From JAABVY01 sp964627935 (lineage in GTDB: Bacteria; Zixibacteria; MSB-5A5; JAABVY01), in the NCBI GenBank assembly GCA_964627935.1, contig CAZVLB010000001.1, forward strand, positions 328,234 to 392,233: a DNA stretch of 64,000 bases. Reading direction: 5' to 3'. Positions 1 to 7,418 of this stretch are shown one piece after another. The position numbers were made by a program, and so were the translations under genes. Numbering within the stretch: the stretch's first letter is position 1; the number at the start of each line of letters is the position of its first letter. Below the pieces are notes generated by a model. It ran no database searches, had not been told where the DNA came from, and worked only from the letters and a program-made list of their open reading frames with translations.

Positions 1-998
1 TTGATTGTCAGAACGACCAGTTGACTGACAGCATCAGCTCTGCCGGTAATCCGGATAACTCACCCGCCCTGGTCAGGGCATCAATGGACGGTAATTATCT
101 GTTTGTTGGCTATACTCGGGGAGGTGCCGCAATTTATGATGCCCAGACGCTCGGGCTGATAAAACAGATTGACATAAATATTGAGCCATTATTCATAACA
201 GAAAATAACATCATGCTCGGTTTCGAGGCCAGTGGAAGTCAGACCATTATCCATACTTATTCGCTGCCTTCTTTTGGCGAGACCGAGACGGATCATTTGC
301 CCTTCGCTTTACTTTACCCGAAATACAATCCGGCTGATGATTTGATATATGGGGTAGGAGAAGATGATCTGTCCAGATTTGACTCCACTTATATAGTCAT
401 CTATAATTATGTGGAAAATACAATTGAGCAAACAATGGAATTGTCTGGTGCCGATGGCACGGTTTACATGATTCAAAGTCTGGGTTTTGAGCTCGATGCC
501 GCCAATAAGCTGCTGTACTTTAACGGCACGTATCAGGGGGTATCGATATCCAATTATTATTTAATCTGCTATGACCTGGAGGCGATGCAGGTAGTATATG
601 CCAGGGAACTCACCGACAGCTACTGGATTACCGGGTTGCAGCTGATGCCGGCTGAACATCAGCTGGTCACAGTTGACAGGGATGGAGATTATTTTCCGCA
701 GGCCGGGCGGATTTCAATTTATGATTCACAAACCGGCGGGGTCCTGGGGCAAATGAATCTGGTTATCGAGCAAAACAGCGAGGTCGTACCGATAGTTGCT
801 CCTCTGCCATTGGCAGTTACGCTCGATGGCAAAAAGTCCTATGTCGGTTCCGGTGAGCTGGGCTCATTCGGCGACGGCTCGCAAGAAGGTACCATAACCG
901 TTATTAACATGGAGACCAGGGAGATCATCAAACACATCTGGCCTGACAGAAAGCACTACATCATAGACCTGACCATAGCACCAAAACGATCATTATAG
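1..998 (+). CDS. Beta-propeller (YVTN/WD40-like) protein, 5' end cut by window edge
   Basis: The reading frame is open back to the first bases of the window, so the TTG at position 21 is probably not the true start and the gene is truncated by the window edge. The visible 325 or so residues show repeated beta-rich blades of the type hydrophobic stretch, DG/DS turn, then YD/YN motif (for example AAIYDAQT, RISIYDSQTGG, ITVINMETREI). This pattern is typical of seven-bladed YVTN or WD40-like propellers. Such proteins are usually secreted or surface binding proteins in this kind of genome; no signal peptide can be judged because the N terminus is missing. No enzymatic motif is visible. The function is unknown. 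Confidence 0.6.
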   Translation, partial: DCQNDQLTDSISSAGNPDNSPALVRASMDGNYLFVGYTRGGAAIYDAQTLGLIKQIDINIEPLFITENNIMLGFEASGSQTIIHTYSLPSFGETETDHLPFALLYPKYNPADDLIYGVGEDDLSRFDSTYIVIYNYVENTIEQTMELSGADGTVYMIQSLGFELDAANKLLYFNGTYQGVSISNYYLICYDLEAMQVVYARELTDSYWITGLQLMPAEHQLVTVDRDGDYFPQAGRISIYDSQTGGVLGQMNLVIEQNSEVVPIVAPLPLAVTLDGKKSYVGSGELGSFGDGSQEGTITVINMETREIIKHIWPDRKHYIIDLTIAPKRSL

Positions 999-1054
999 TT
1001 TACAGCTAAGCGAAAATTGGGGGCGCCCGACCGCTTGATTGCTGTTTATTGGCA

Positions 1055-1079
1055 AGAAATATCTATTCTTGATATTTCT
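1055..1079. promoter_or_regulatory. 9-bp inverted repeat upstream of the AAA+/VWA operon
   Basis: AGAAATATC at 1055-1063 and its exact reverse complement at 1071-1079 are separated by 7 bases in an AT-rich gap of 184 bp. A -10-like TATACT (1079-1084) abuts the right arm, but no good -35 lies at the right distance. There is no T tract after it, so an operator is more likely than a terminator. This is inferred from sequence only. Confidence 0.35.
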
Positions 1080-1182
1080 ATACTGGCCTGTTTTGTCCAT
1101 TTATACCCCGATTTTATCGCGAACCCATCAGCCCAATATTTGTTTACATCTATGGTAATTGAATACAACTGGAAGGGTAAAT

Positions 1183-2670
1183 ATGAAATTAGCAAAGACA
1201 CTGGGCGAACTGAAAAAGATGGGCTATAAAAGCCTCTCCACAAAAGATGAACTCAGAAAAAACCTGATTCGCATGATAAAGGAAAATAAACCTCGTTTTC
1301 CGGGCATAATCGGCTACGAACGCAGTGTTATACCACAACTGGAAAACGCCATACTTTCAAGGCATGATCTGCTTCTGCTGGGTCTGCGCGGCCAGGCCAA
1401 GACACGGATCCTGCGTCAGTTGAGTAACCTGCTGGATGAGTATATACCGGTCATCAAGGGCAGTCAATTGAACGAGGATCCATTTGTGCCGATTTCGGAT
1501 AAATATATCAAACTGGCCTCAGAGGCCGGGGATGAACTGGAAATCGAATGGCTGCATCGTGACCAGCGCTACAATGAAAAGCTGGCCACCCCGGATGTGA
1601 CCGTGGCCGACCTGATCGGCGATCTCGATCCGATTAAGGCCGTGCGCGAGAAGCTGGATATTTCCAATGAAGAGGTGATTCACTGGGGTATTGTCCCGCG
1701 CACAAACCGGGGCATATTTGCAATCAATGAGCTTCCCGATCTTCAGCCGCGTATCCAGGTGGCGCTCTTAAATATTCTCGAGGAAAACGATCTTCAGATT
1801 CGCGGATTTCCGATTCGAATTCCATTGGATATGGTGCTGGCATTTACAGCCAATCCGGAGGATTATACCAACCGGGGCAATATCATCACGCCCCTGAAGG
1901 ATAGAATTGCCTCGCAAATAAATACGCATTATCCGAAAAATCTCGAAGATTCGCGCAGGATCACCGAGCAGGAGGCCTGGGCCACGCGTGATGTCACCAT
2001 CCAGGTACCGGATATAATGAAAGATATCATCGAGGAAATAGCATTCCGTGCCCGTGAAAGCGAATATGTCGATCAGACCTCCGGAGTATCGGCCCGTCTG
2101 ACAATATCGGCCTATGAAAACCTGCTTTCCAATATCGAGCGGCGCGCGGCAATAAATAACGACAGTGATATATATCCGCGAGTTTCCGACCTGTATGCGG
2201 TTCTTCCATCTATTATGGGCAAGATTGAACTGGTTTATGAAGGCGAGCAGGAGGGGCCCAATATCGTGGCCGTAAATCTTATCGGTGAGGCGGTCAGGGC
2301 CGTATTCGATCGTGTATTTCCTCCTCCCAGGACCGAGCACAGAAGAGCACAAATTGATGATGATGAAATCGATCATCCCTCACTGCGCGAGGAATCTATC
2401 TATGAGCCGATTGTCGATTTCTTTTCGTCCGGCCGCAAGCTGGAGATTTCCGATGAAATGCCCTATGCCGAGTATAAGAAATCGCTGTATGATATTGTGG
2501 GATTGAAAGAGATCGTCAAGAAATACCTTGAGCCCAAAGATGAACATGAGCTTCTGGTGATGATGGAATTCGTGCTCGAGGGGCTCCATCAGTTCAATAT
2601 CATAGCCAAGGAATCGCCGGACAACAAATATATTTACACCGATATGATTCAGAGAATCCTGAGGAGCTGA
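1183..2670 (+). CDS. MoxR / Mg-chelatase-type AAA+ ATPase
   Basis: A protein of about 495 residues with an AAA+ core: Walker A GLRGQAKT near residue 70, a Walker B-like stretch GIFAINELPDL in the middle, and a sensor-type segment AFTANPEDY followed by arginine-rich helices. The inserted loops resemble the ChlI/BchI and MoxR groups. I chose the ATG at 1183 because GGAAGGG (1171-1177) is at correct distance; a longer open frame from 1159 has no ribosome site. The stop is five bases before the next gene, which encodes a VWA protein. MoxR-type ATPases with VWA partners act as chaperone-like machines that insert metals or remodel protein complexes. The substrate here is unknown. Confidence 0.8.
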   Translation: MKLAKTLGELKKMGYKSLSTKDELRKNLIRMIKENKPRFPGIIGYERSVIPQLENAILSRHDLLLLGLRGQAKTRILRQLSNLLDEYIPVIKGSQLNEDPFVPISDKYIKLASEAGDELEIEWLHRDQRYNEKLATPDVTVADLIGDLDPIKAVREKLDISNEEVIHWGIVPRTNRGIFAINELPDLQPRIQVALLNILEENDLQIRGFPIRIPLDMVLAFTANPEDYTNRGNIITPLKDRIASQINTHYPKNLEDSRRITEQEAWATRDVTIQVPDIMKDIIEEIAFRARESEYVDQTSGVSARLTISAYENLLSNIERRAAINNDSDIYPRVSDLYAVLPSIMGKIELVYEGEQEGPNIVAVNLIGEAVRAVFDRVFPPPRTEHRRAQIDDDEIDHPSLREESIYEPIVDFFSSGRKLEISDEMPYAEYKKSLYDIVGLKEIVKKYLEPKDEHELLVMMEFVLEGLHQFNIIAKESPDNKYIYTDMIQRILRS

Positions 2671-2675
2671 CAACT

Positions 2676-3767
2676 ATGCGTTTTATATATTCGGAATGGG
2701 ATGATTCCGCTTTTGAACAATTGAAATATATGCGCGACCTGATGTCGATCTTTAATTACCTGTTGCTTCAAGTCAATGGCGATGCGGATCGGGCATTGGA
2801 GCTGATGCGCAAATTGAAGGGCGCGGGAGTCCTGCCCAAAGATTATGATCTGGAGAAATTCGAAAAACAGCTCCAGAAAGACAACATGGTTCAAAAGCAG
2901 GATCAAAGATTTTCCCTGACACGCAAGGGTGAGCGTGGTCTCAGGCGCGATTCCTTCGAGCAGATTTTCCAGCATCTGCGCAAAGCCGGTCCGGGTGGCC
3001 ACAAAATACCGCTGGATGGCGGGGCATCAGAAGAAGCATTGCCCGAAAAGCGGGATTATAAGTTCGGCGATGAATTCAGTAAGATCGATTTTAAATCATC
3101 GTTGATGAATTCGATCACACGCACCGGTTCGCTGGGCATGGATATGTCCGAGGAGGACCTGGAGGTTTATGAGGCCGAGCAGAAAACCAGTTGCGCGACT
3201 GTGATGCTGATCGATGTTTCTCATTCGATGGTACTCTACGGCGAGGATAGAATTACGCCTGCCAAGCAGGTGGCCATGGCATTTTCGGAGCTGATTCTTA
3301 CAAAGTATCCCAAGGACAGCCTCAATATCGTTCTTTTCGGCGATTTCGCTAAAGAGGTGCAGGTCAAGGAACTGCCTTACATCGGGGTGGGACCGTATCA
3401 TACCAATACCAAGGCCGGGTTGCAGATGGCGCGCAATATTCTCTTGAAAAAGAAGAATGTAAACAAGCAGATCTTCATGATCACCGACGGTAAGCCCTCG
3501 ATGATTAACCGCCGCAATGGCAGTATATACAAAAACCCGATCGGGCTCGATCCGGTGATTGTTAATCGTACGCTGGATGAGGCGATAATCTGCCGCCGCA
3601 AAAAAATCCCGATTACGACATTCATGATTACTGACGATCCCTATCTGCAGCAGTTCGTGGCCAGGATGACCGAACTCAATCATGGCCGGGCCTATTTTTC
3701 ATCTGCGCAGAATCTGGGCGATTATATCTTCTGGGATTTCGTCAGCCATCGACGCAAAAAGAAATAA
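2676..3767 (+). CDS. VWA-domain protein paired with MoxR-type ATPase
   Basis: A 363-residue protein. The C-terminal half is a von Willebrand factor A domain with an intact metal-ion-dependent adhesion site: DVSHS motif near residue 178, a Thr-containing loop near HTNTKAG, and a FMITDGKP strand. The N-terminal half is helical and charged with no recognised domain. It starts five bases after the AAA+ gene, so the two are almost certainly co-translated, in the same style as BchI/BchD, MoxR/VWA or RavA/ViaA pairs. No signal peptide or transmembrane segment is visible, so the pair is likely cytosolic. The client protein or metal is not indicated by the neighbours. Confidence 0.8.
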   Translation: MRFIYSEWDDSAFEQLKYMRDLMSIFNYLLLQVNGDADRALELMRKLKGAGVLPKDYDLEKFEKQLQKDNMVQKQDQRFSLTRKGERGLRRDSFEQIFQHLRKAGPGGHKIPLDGGASEEALPEKRDYKFGDEFSKIDFKSSLMNSITRTGSLGMDMSEEDLEVYEAEQKTSCATVMLIDVSHSMVLYGEDRITPAKQVAMAFSELILTKYPKDSLNIVLFGDFAKEVQVKELPYIGVGPYHTNTKAGLQMARNILLKKKNVNKQIFMITDGKPSMINRRNGSIYKNPIGLDPVIVNRTLDEAIICRRKKIPITTFMITDDPYLQQFVARMTELNHGRAYFSSAQNLGDYIFWDFVSHRRKKK

Positions 3768-3768
3768 A

Positions 3769-3797
3769 AAATACCGCACGGGCCCCGGGCGGTATTT
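3769..3797. terminator. Bidirectional terminator between convergent genes
   Basis: AAATACCGC (3769-3777) pairs exactly with GCGGTATTT (3789-3797) around a GC-rich loop. A run of A on the left gives a T tract for the minus-strand gene, and TTT on the right serves the plus strand. It lies between two genes that converge. Confidence 0.8.
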
Positions 3798-3822
3798 CTA
3801 TGAGCATATTAATTAGCCCTAA

Positions 3823-4905
3823 TCAAAATCTTACCAGAAATCCGAGTGTTGCCGAGAAGCTGTCATATTCAAAAAGCTTATAGGTTGAATTATTATTCTG
3901 ATAATCTATTCTTAAAGATGGCTCCAGGTGTAAACCCGAACTCATCGGCATCGGCCAGCTGGCATTCAGGTACAGCCGCCTCTGGTCGTCATTGCGATGC
4001 CTGACCCAATCGAGGGGCTCGAGGCTGGTCAGAAAACGTTTATCCCAGTAACCCGCTCCGCCTGTCAGGATTACGCTGGGTATTATATATGCCTTAAGAT
4101 TCAAGATAACCGACCTGCCATCCCAGACCGAGGCCCATGGCGACAAAAAGCCGGTGGCATAACTGAGCACATACTGCCCTCCATAATCGGAGAACTCGGA
4201 ATAATAAAATGTCAGGTTCATGCCGATTTTATTGCCCAGCGGACGGGAATAGCGGGGGGAGAAGTAAAACATCTTCAGGTCACCTTCGATAAAACCCAGC
4301 ACCTGGGGCCAGGTGTAAATCGTTGATGTGTCGATGTAATTATAATTGGCGAATGAATAACCGACCTCGAGGTCAAAGCTGTTTTTGCCGAACAGGGTGA
4401 CATTGCTTCCCGCGAAAATCTCGAAGGCCTCTTTATCGGCTTCATCGGAGTTGACATATTTCGAACTGCTGTATTTGGCCCCAAAACGTATCTGCGCAGT
4501 ACCCGTAAGATTAAATCCCATAGATGCCAGCATATCCAGGTCATTTGTGTTATAGACACTGAATGACTCTCGATATGAACGACTCTGATAGTTAAGATTG
4601 AGGTACAGCGCCAGGGGAAAATTATCGGGAGTCGGAATGGCGGTTATCGATCCGCCCGCTACAATATTGCCCAGGCCGACAATTTCATGATAATAATTGT
4701 ATTCGCTGTTCAGACTGATTTCCACCTGGGGAATTGGATAATAATTAAATCTGCCGGCCGAGCGTGAATAAGAATCGCTTATCCCCGATGAATCGAGCAG
4801 AAGATTGTCGCTGAAGTTCTTGCTGAAATTGAATTCAAAACCGAAATCGGCATAGGCGCCTGATGCCATCAGGAGAATTAAAGCGGAAACAAGTAATGAT
4901 TTCAT
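3823..4905 (-). CDS. Putative outer-membrane beta-barrel protein
   Basis: A 360-residue protein with a clear Sec signal peptide (MKSLLVSALILLMASGAYA, cleavage after AYA). The rest alternates polar and aromatic residues in short amphipathic strands separated by Asn/Asp/Gly turns, rich in Tyr and Phe. It ends in a terminal Phe (GFLVRF), the classic C-terminal signature recognised by the BAM machinery. There is no plug domain or TonB box, so it is a simple barrel, perhaps 14 to 18 strands. It lies 18 bases after a small exported Cys/Gly-rich protein gene on the same strand, so the two likely form an operon. The transported substrate is unknown. Confidence 0.7.
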   Translation of the reverse strand: MKSLLVSALILLMASGAYADFGFEFNFSKNFSDNLLLDSSGISDSYSRSAGRFNYYPIPQVEISLNSEYNYYHEIVGLGNIVAGGSITAIPTPDNFPLALYLNLNYQSRSYRESFSVYNTNDLDMLASMGFNLTGTAQIRFGAKYSSSKYVNSDEADKEAFEIFAGSNVTLFGKNSFDLEVGYSFANYNYIDTSTIYTWPQVLGFIEGDLKMFYFSPRYSRPLGNKIGMNLTFYYSEFSDYGGQYVLSYATGFLSPWASVWDGRSVILNLKAYIIPSVILTGGAGYWDKRFLTSLEPLDWVRHRNDDQRRLYLNASWPMPMSSGLHLEPSLRIDYQNNNSTYKLFEYDSFSATLGFLVRF

Positions 4906-4923
4906 AATCAGGTCCCGGGATGA

Positions 4924-5370
4924 TCAGTAACACACTCCGCCCGGGCAGCCGCTCGAGACTGCGCCGCTGCCAATACCATTGCCGGCCCCGAAATCATTAC
5001 CGGCCTCGAAGCCGCCGCGCAGGCTGGAAATCCCGCAGCAGTTGCTTGAAAGCCTGCCGAATCTTTCGGAGTTGGCCATGTATATTGTCAGGTCGAATGT
5101 GTTTAGCTGTCCAAAAGGTGAATTGGTGGGCTGTTCTATATCTTCATTTGATTCCTGATTGTATTCGTTTTCCTTGTTCTCGGAAACATCCGGGATCCCG
5201 TTGGCATCTTCATCAGTCAGATTATCATCAAAACCATCGCCGTCACGGTCGACAAATGATTCTTCGGCCTGTTTGTCCCTCTCAACATCATTCGCCGAAA
5301 CAAATGCCGGTATGATCAGAAATAGAGTAAACATAAGGAGTGTGAGAGTTTTAATCAGGGTTGATCTCAT
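4924..5370 (-). CDS. Small exported protein with Asp-rich Ca-binding-like repeat and Cys/Gly tail
   Basis: A protein of 148 residues starting at the ATG at 5370, preceded by a perfect GGAGG five or six bases upstream; a longer frame from 5421 lacks such a site. Residues 1-26 or so form a signal peptide ending in FVSA. Residues 35-60 contain DRDGDGFDDN and DEDANGIPD, which match thrombospondin type 3 / calcium-binding loop patterns. The C-terminal 45 residues are rich in Gly and Ser and hold four Cys (NCCG and GCPGGVC) and a final Tyr. The function is unknown. The adjacent barrel gene suggests a surface-exposed partner. It is not similar to a leader peptide of modified peptides because it has a normal Sec signal. 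Confidence 0.6.
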   Translation of the reverse strand: MRSTLIKTLTLLMFTLFLIIPAFVSANDVERDKQAEESFVDRDGDGFDDNLTDEDANGIPDVSENKENEYNQESNEDIEQPTNSPFGQLNTFDLTIYMANSERFGRLSSNCCGISSLRGGFEAGNDFGAGNGIGSGAVSSGCPGGVCY

Positions 5371-5686
5371 GCTGATCCTCCTGCTGTCTATACAAAGCTT
5401 TAGGTTTGATTTTTCTCGCATTCAATTGAACTATAATATATACGCTTAAAAATATAATCAATTAGCTAAGTTTATCAAGAAGATAAACTATTTTCTTCGT
5501 ATCACATATAAACAAAATAACACAAGTGATCCAATATCAGCAAATTAAACCAATTTGGCCGGAAAATGCCATAAAATTATGCAATAAAATATGTTGCATA
5601 ATTGCAAAATTTACTTATTTTATAATGATTACTGGCCAAAATGCCTTGCTTAAATGCTACTGCTAACATATAGGAGGAATAGCCTC
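5371..5686. other. AT-rich divergent intergenic region
   Basis: A 316-bp region between divergently read genes. It is strongly AT-rich and shows no coding frame. It holds a 10-bp inverted repeat (see 5575-5603), a consensus-like -10 TATAAT at 5621-5626 for the rightward gene, and AGGAGG at 5672-5677 that fixes the ATG at 5687. Confidence 0.6.
5575..5603. promoter_or_regulatory. 10-bp inverted repeat, likely operator
   Basis: AATTATGCAA (5575-5584) and its exact reverse complement TTGCATAATT (5594-5603) are separated by nine bases. They lie just upstream of a TATAAT (5621-5626) and about 85 bp before the start of the rightward gene. The absence of a T tract argues against a terminator, so a dimeric regulator site is the better guess. 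Confidence 0.45.
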
Positions 5687-7114
5687 ATGCGCATCACGAG
5701 ATGTAAACACATCCGGCATTCTGGCGCAATTCTATTTTCTCTCCTGTTTTTATTGATCTCAGCAGTTACACTGACAGCCTCGGACTTCGTGGCTGACAAG
5801 GACAAAGCCTGTCTCTATGAAGGCAATCTTGAAAGTGTGCAACCGGCTGATCATGAATTTCCGGAGGGTCTTAAGAATCGTGCGCCCTACCAGGGGGTAT
5901 TGAAAATTTATGTCTGCGAAAAGGTCTCACGTTATAATGATTATCAGGGCGATCCCTACGAGCATGGATTTCTTGAGTTTGCCTATGATACGTCATTGAA
6001 TCTCGAGTATCAGCAGACATTTAATCGCACGCTTACATGGGATCCCGCCAATCATGGCTGGAGCGGCGTTACCTCCGATAATATCGAGGTGATCGCGGTA
6101 CTTTTTAACCACATGGAAGGCCATCATGCTTATTCCGATCCGCCCAGCGGTGGTCATTTTCTGGCCTACTATGCTGATGCGACTGCAAAGGCCGAACCGG
6201 GTGGAACCGGCCATAATCAGGCCAGTGGCAGTTATACTCATACAGTATTTGTTGAAGAAGCAACATCGGGTACATGAGGATCCTGTCCAGCAACGCGGGT
6301 CGCGTTGAGCACACTGTACGGGTTCGGAACCCACAATTTCCACTATGTTGCATTAGTTACCCAAAATTCATATGTTGGCCAGAGATTGAGCCAGCTAAAT
6401 ACCTACTATACTCCAACGACATACATCGATGCCGGCCAATCGCTTGTGGTCGGTGGCTACAGTAACCCCAGTTATTATGGCGGATTTATTGAAACCTCCG
6501 GCGAAAGACAGGTGCCCGAAATAGACCTTATCGTCAGTATGACCGCACAGGCAGGAAATACATATGAAATTGATATTTCGGCAACCCTGAATACTTTTAT
6601 CAATGCCCCACCAAACAAGCCCTCGATCCCGGCCGGCGTGCAGCAGGGCACACTCATGACCGATTAAACTTACACAAGCTCGACAACTGATATTGAAGGT
6701 GACCAGTTGTGGTACAAGTGGGACTGGGGTGACGGTCAGCAGAGTGACTGGCTGGGACCGTATGAATCCGGCGAGGAAGCTTCGGCTACTCACAGCTGGG
6801 ATGTGTCAAATACATACCAGATCAAGGTCAAGGCCAAAGATATCTATGATGCCGAAAGCTTATGGTCGACAGCATTCTTTGCTTATTTTGAAGGTATGCC
6901 ATATATTTGCGGTGATGCAAACGGCGATGAGGGGATCAATGTCTCCGATGCTGTCTGGATCATCAACTATGTGTTCGTAACCGGAAGTCCTCCACCGGAT
7001 CCATTGGAATCCGGCAATGTCAATTGTGACAGCGGAGTGAATGTCTCCGATGCTGTCTGGATCATCAATTACGTTTTCGTAACCGGCAGCCCCGGACCAT
7101 GCGAATGCAAGTAA
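5687..7114 (+). pseudogene. Secreted dockerin protein interrupted by two in-frame stop codons
   Basis: A single frame of 476 codons runs from the ATG at 5687 (AGGAGG at 5672-5677) to TAA at 7112-7114, but is broken by TGA at 6275-6277 and TAA at 6665-6667. There is no frameshift: the translation continues in the same frame with protein-like sequence on both sides. Parts visible are a signal peptide (about residues 1-30), an unknown beta-rich region, a PKD-like fold (WYKWDWGDGQ near 6707) and a C-terminal dockerin-like pair with two copies of NVSDAVWIINYVF and a terminal CEC. The TAA replaces what would fit a Tyr, the TGA perhaps a Trp. This reads as a recently inactivated gene, though sequencing error or two separate short products cannot be excluded. 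Confidence 0.65.
6938..7068 (+). repeat. Internal direct repeat encoding the dockerin pair
   Basis: A 29-base stretch beginning AATGTCTCCGATGC occurs identically at 6938-6966 and 7040-7068, 102 bp apart, with further near-identity downstream. It encodes the two NVSDAVWIINYVF units. The same wording recurs, less exactly, in five other genes of the window. Confidence 0.85.
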
Positions 7115-7132
7115 TATAGAATACCACTATTG

Positions 7133-7168
7133 ATCCGCGTCTGATATACTGGACGCGGATTTTTTTTT
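7133..7168 (+). terminator. Intrinsic terminator after the broken dockerin gene
   Basis: ATCCGCGTC (7133-7141) pairs perfectly with GACGCGGAT (7152-7160), followed by an eight-base T tract (7161-7168). Confidence 0.9.
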
Positions 7169-7234
7169 GGCTTTTCCACATAATACAAGATGTAAAAAGT
7201 CTTGTATGGCATTCAATCACATAGAGTTAAATGG

Positions 7235-7266
7235 TTGACATTGAAGTAAATCTAAATATATTTAGA
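7235..7266 (+). promoter_or_regulatory. Promoter with palindrome over the -10, upstream of C25 peptidase
   Basis: TTGACA at 7235-7240, 16 bases, then TATATT at 7257-7262. A perfect 16-bp palindrome (7251-7266, TCTAAATATATTTAGA) covers the -10. A repressor bound there would block polymerase, so regulated expression is plausible. The predicted transcript has a leader of about 150 bases. Confidence 0.55.
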
Positions 7267-7418
7267 GTACAAATGATGGTCATATCTGTCTCATTTATGG
7301 TCTTACATACGCTATCCTCAAAAGGATGGACTTCTATGGGATAAAGCAACAGGCTTCCAAAAGTTTTTTCTCACAAAAGTGAAAATGATAATCTTCATAT
7401 AATCCGAAGGGAAAAAAG

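Larger units (their letters stand above)
7115..7418. other. Non-coding gap: terminator, promoter and leader
   Basis: A 304-bp gap with no coding frame. It holds the terminator at 7133-7168, a promoter with a palindrome at 7235-7266 and a leader of roughly 150 bases before the peptidase gene. The leader contains several short AT-rich stretches and no recognisable riboswitch. Confidence 0.6.

Noticed and set aside
1017..1229. Short frame overlapping the start of the AAA+ gene
   Set aside because: It crosses the inverted repeat and the ribosome site of the AAA+ gene and has no ribosome site of its own.
1768..2376. 202-codon frame on the minus strand
   Set aside because: It lies entirely antisense to the AAA+ gene and reads as a shadow of its codon pattern.
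4924..5370. Ribosomally made modified-peptide precursor
   Set aside because: The Cys/Gly tail looks like a core peptide, but the protein has an ordinary Sec signal and no modification enzyme or transporter is nearby.
6275..6277. TGA in the dockerin gene read as selenocysteine or tryptophan
   Set aside because: A second in-frame stop, TAA at 6665-6667, cannot be explained by either recoding, no selenocysteine hairpin was recognised, and TGA ends other genes of the window normally.
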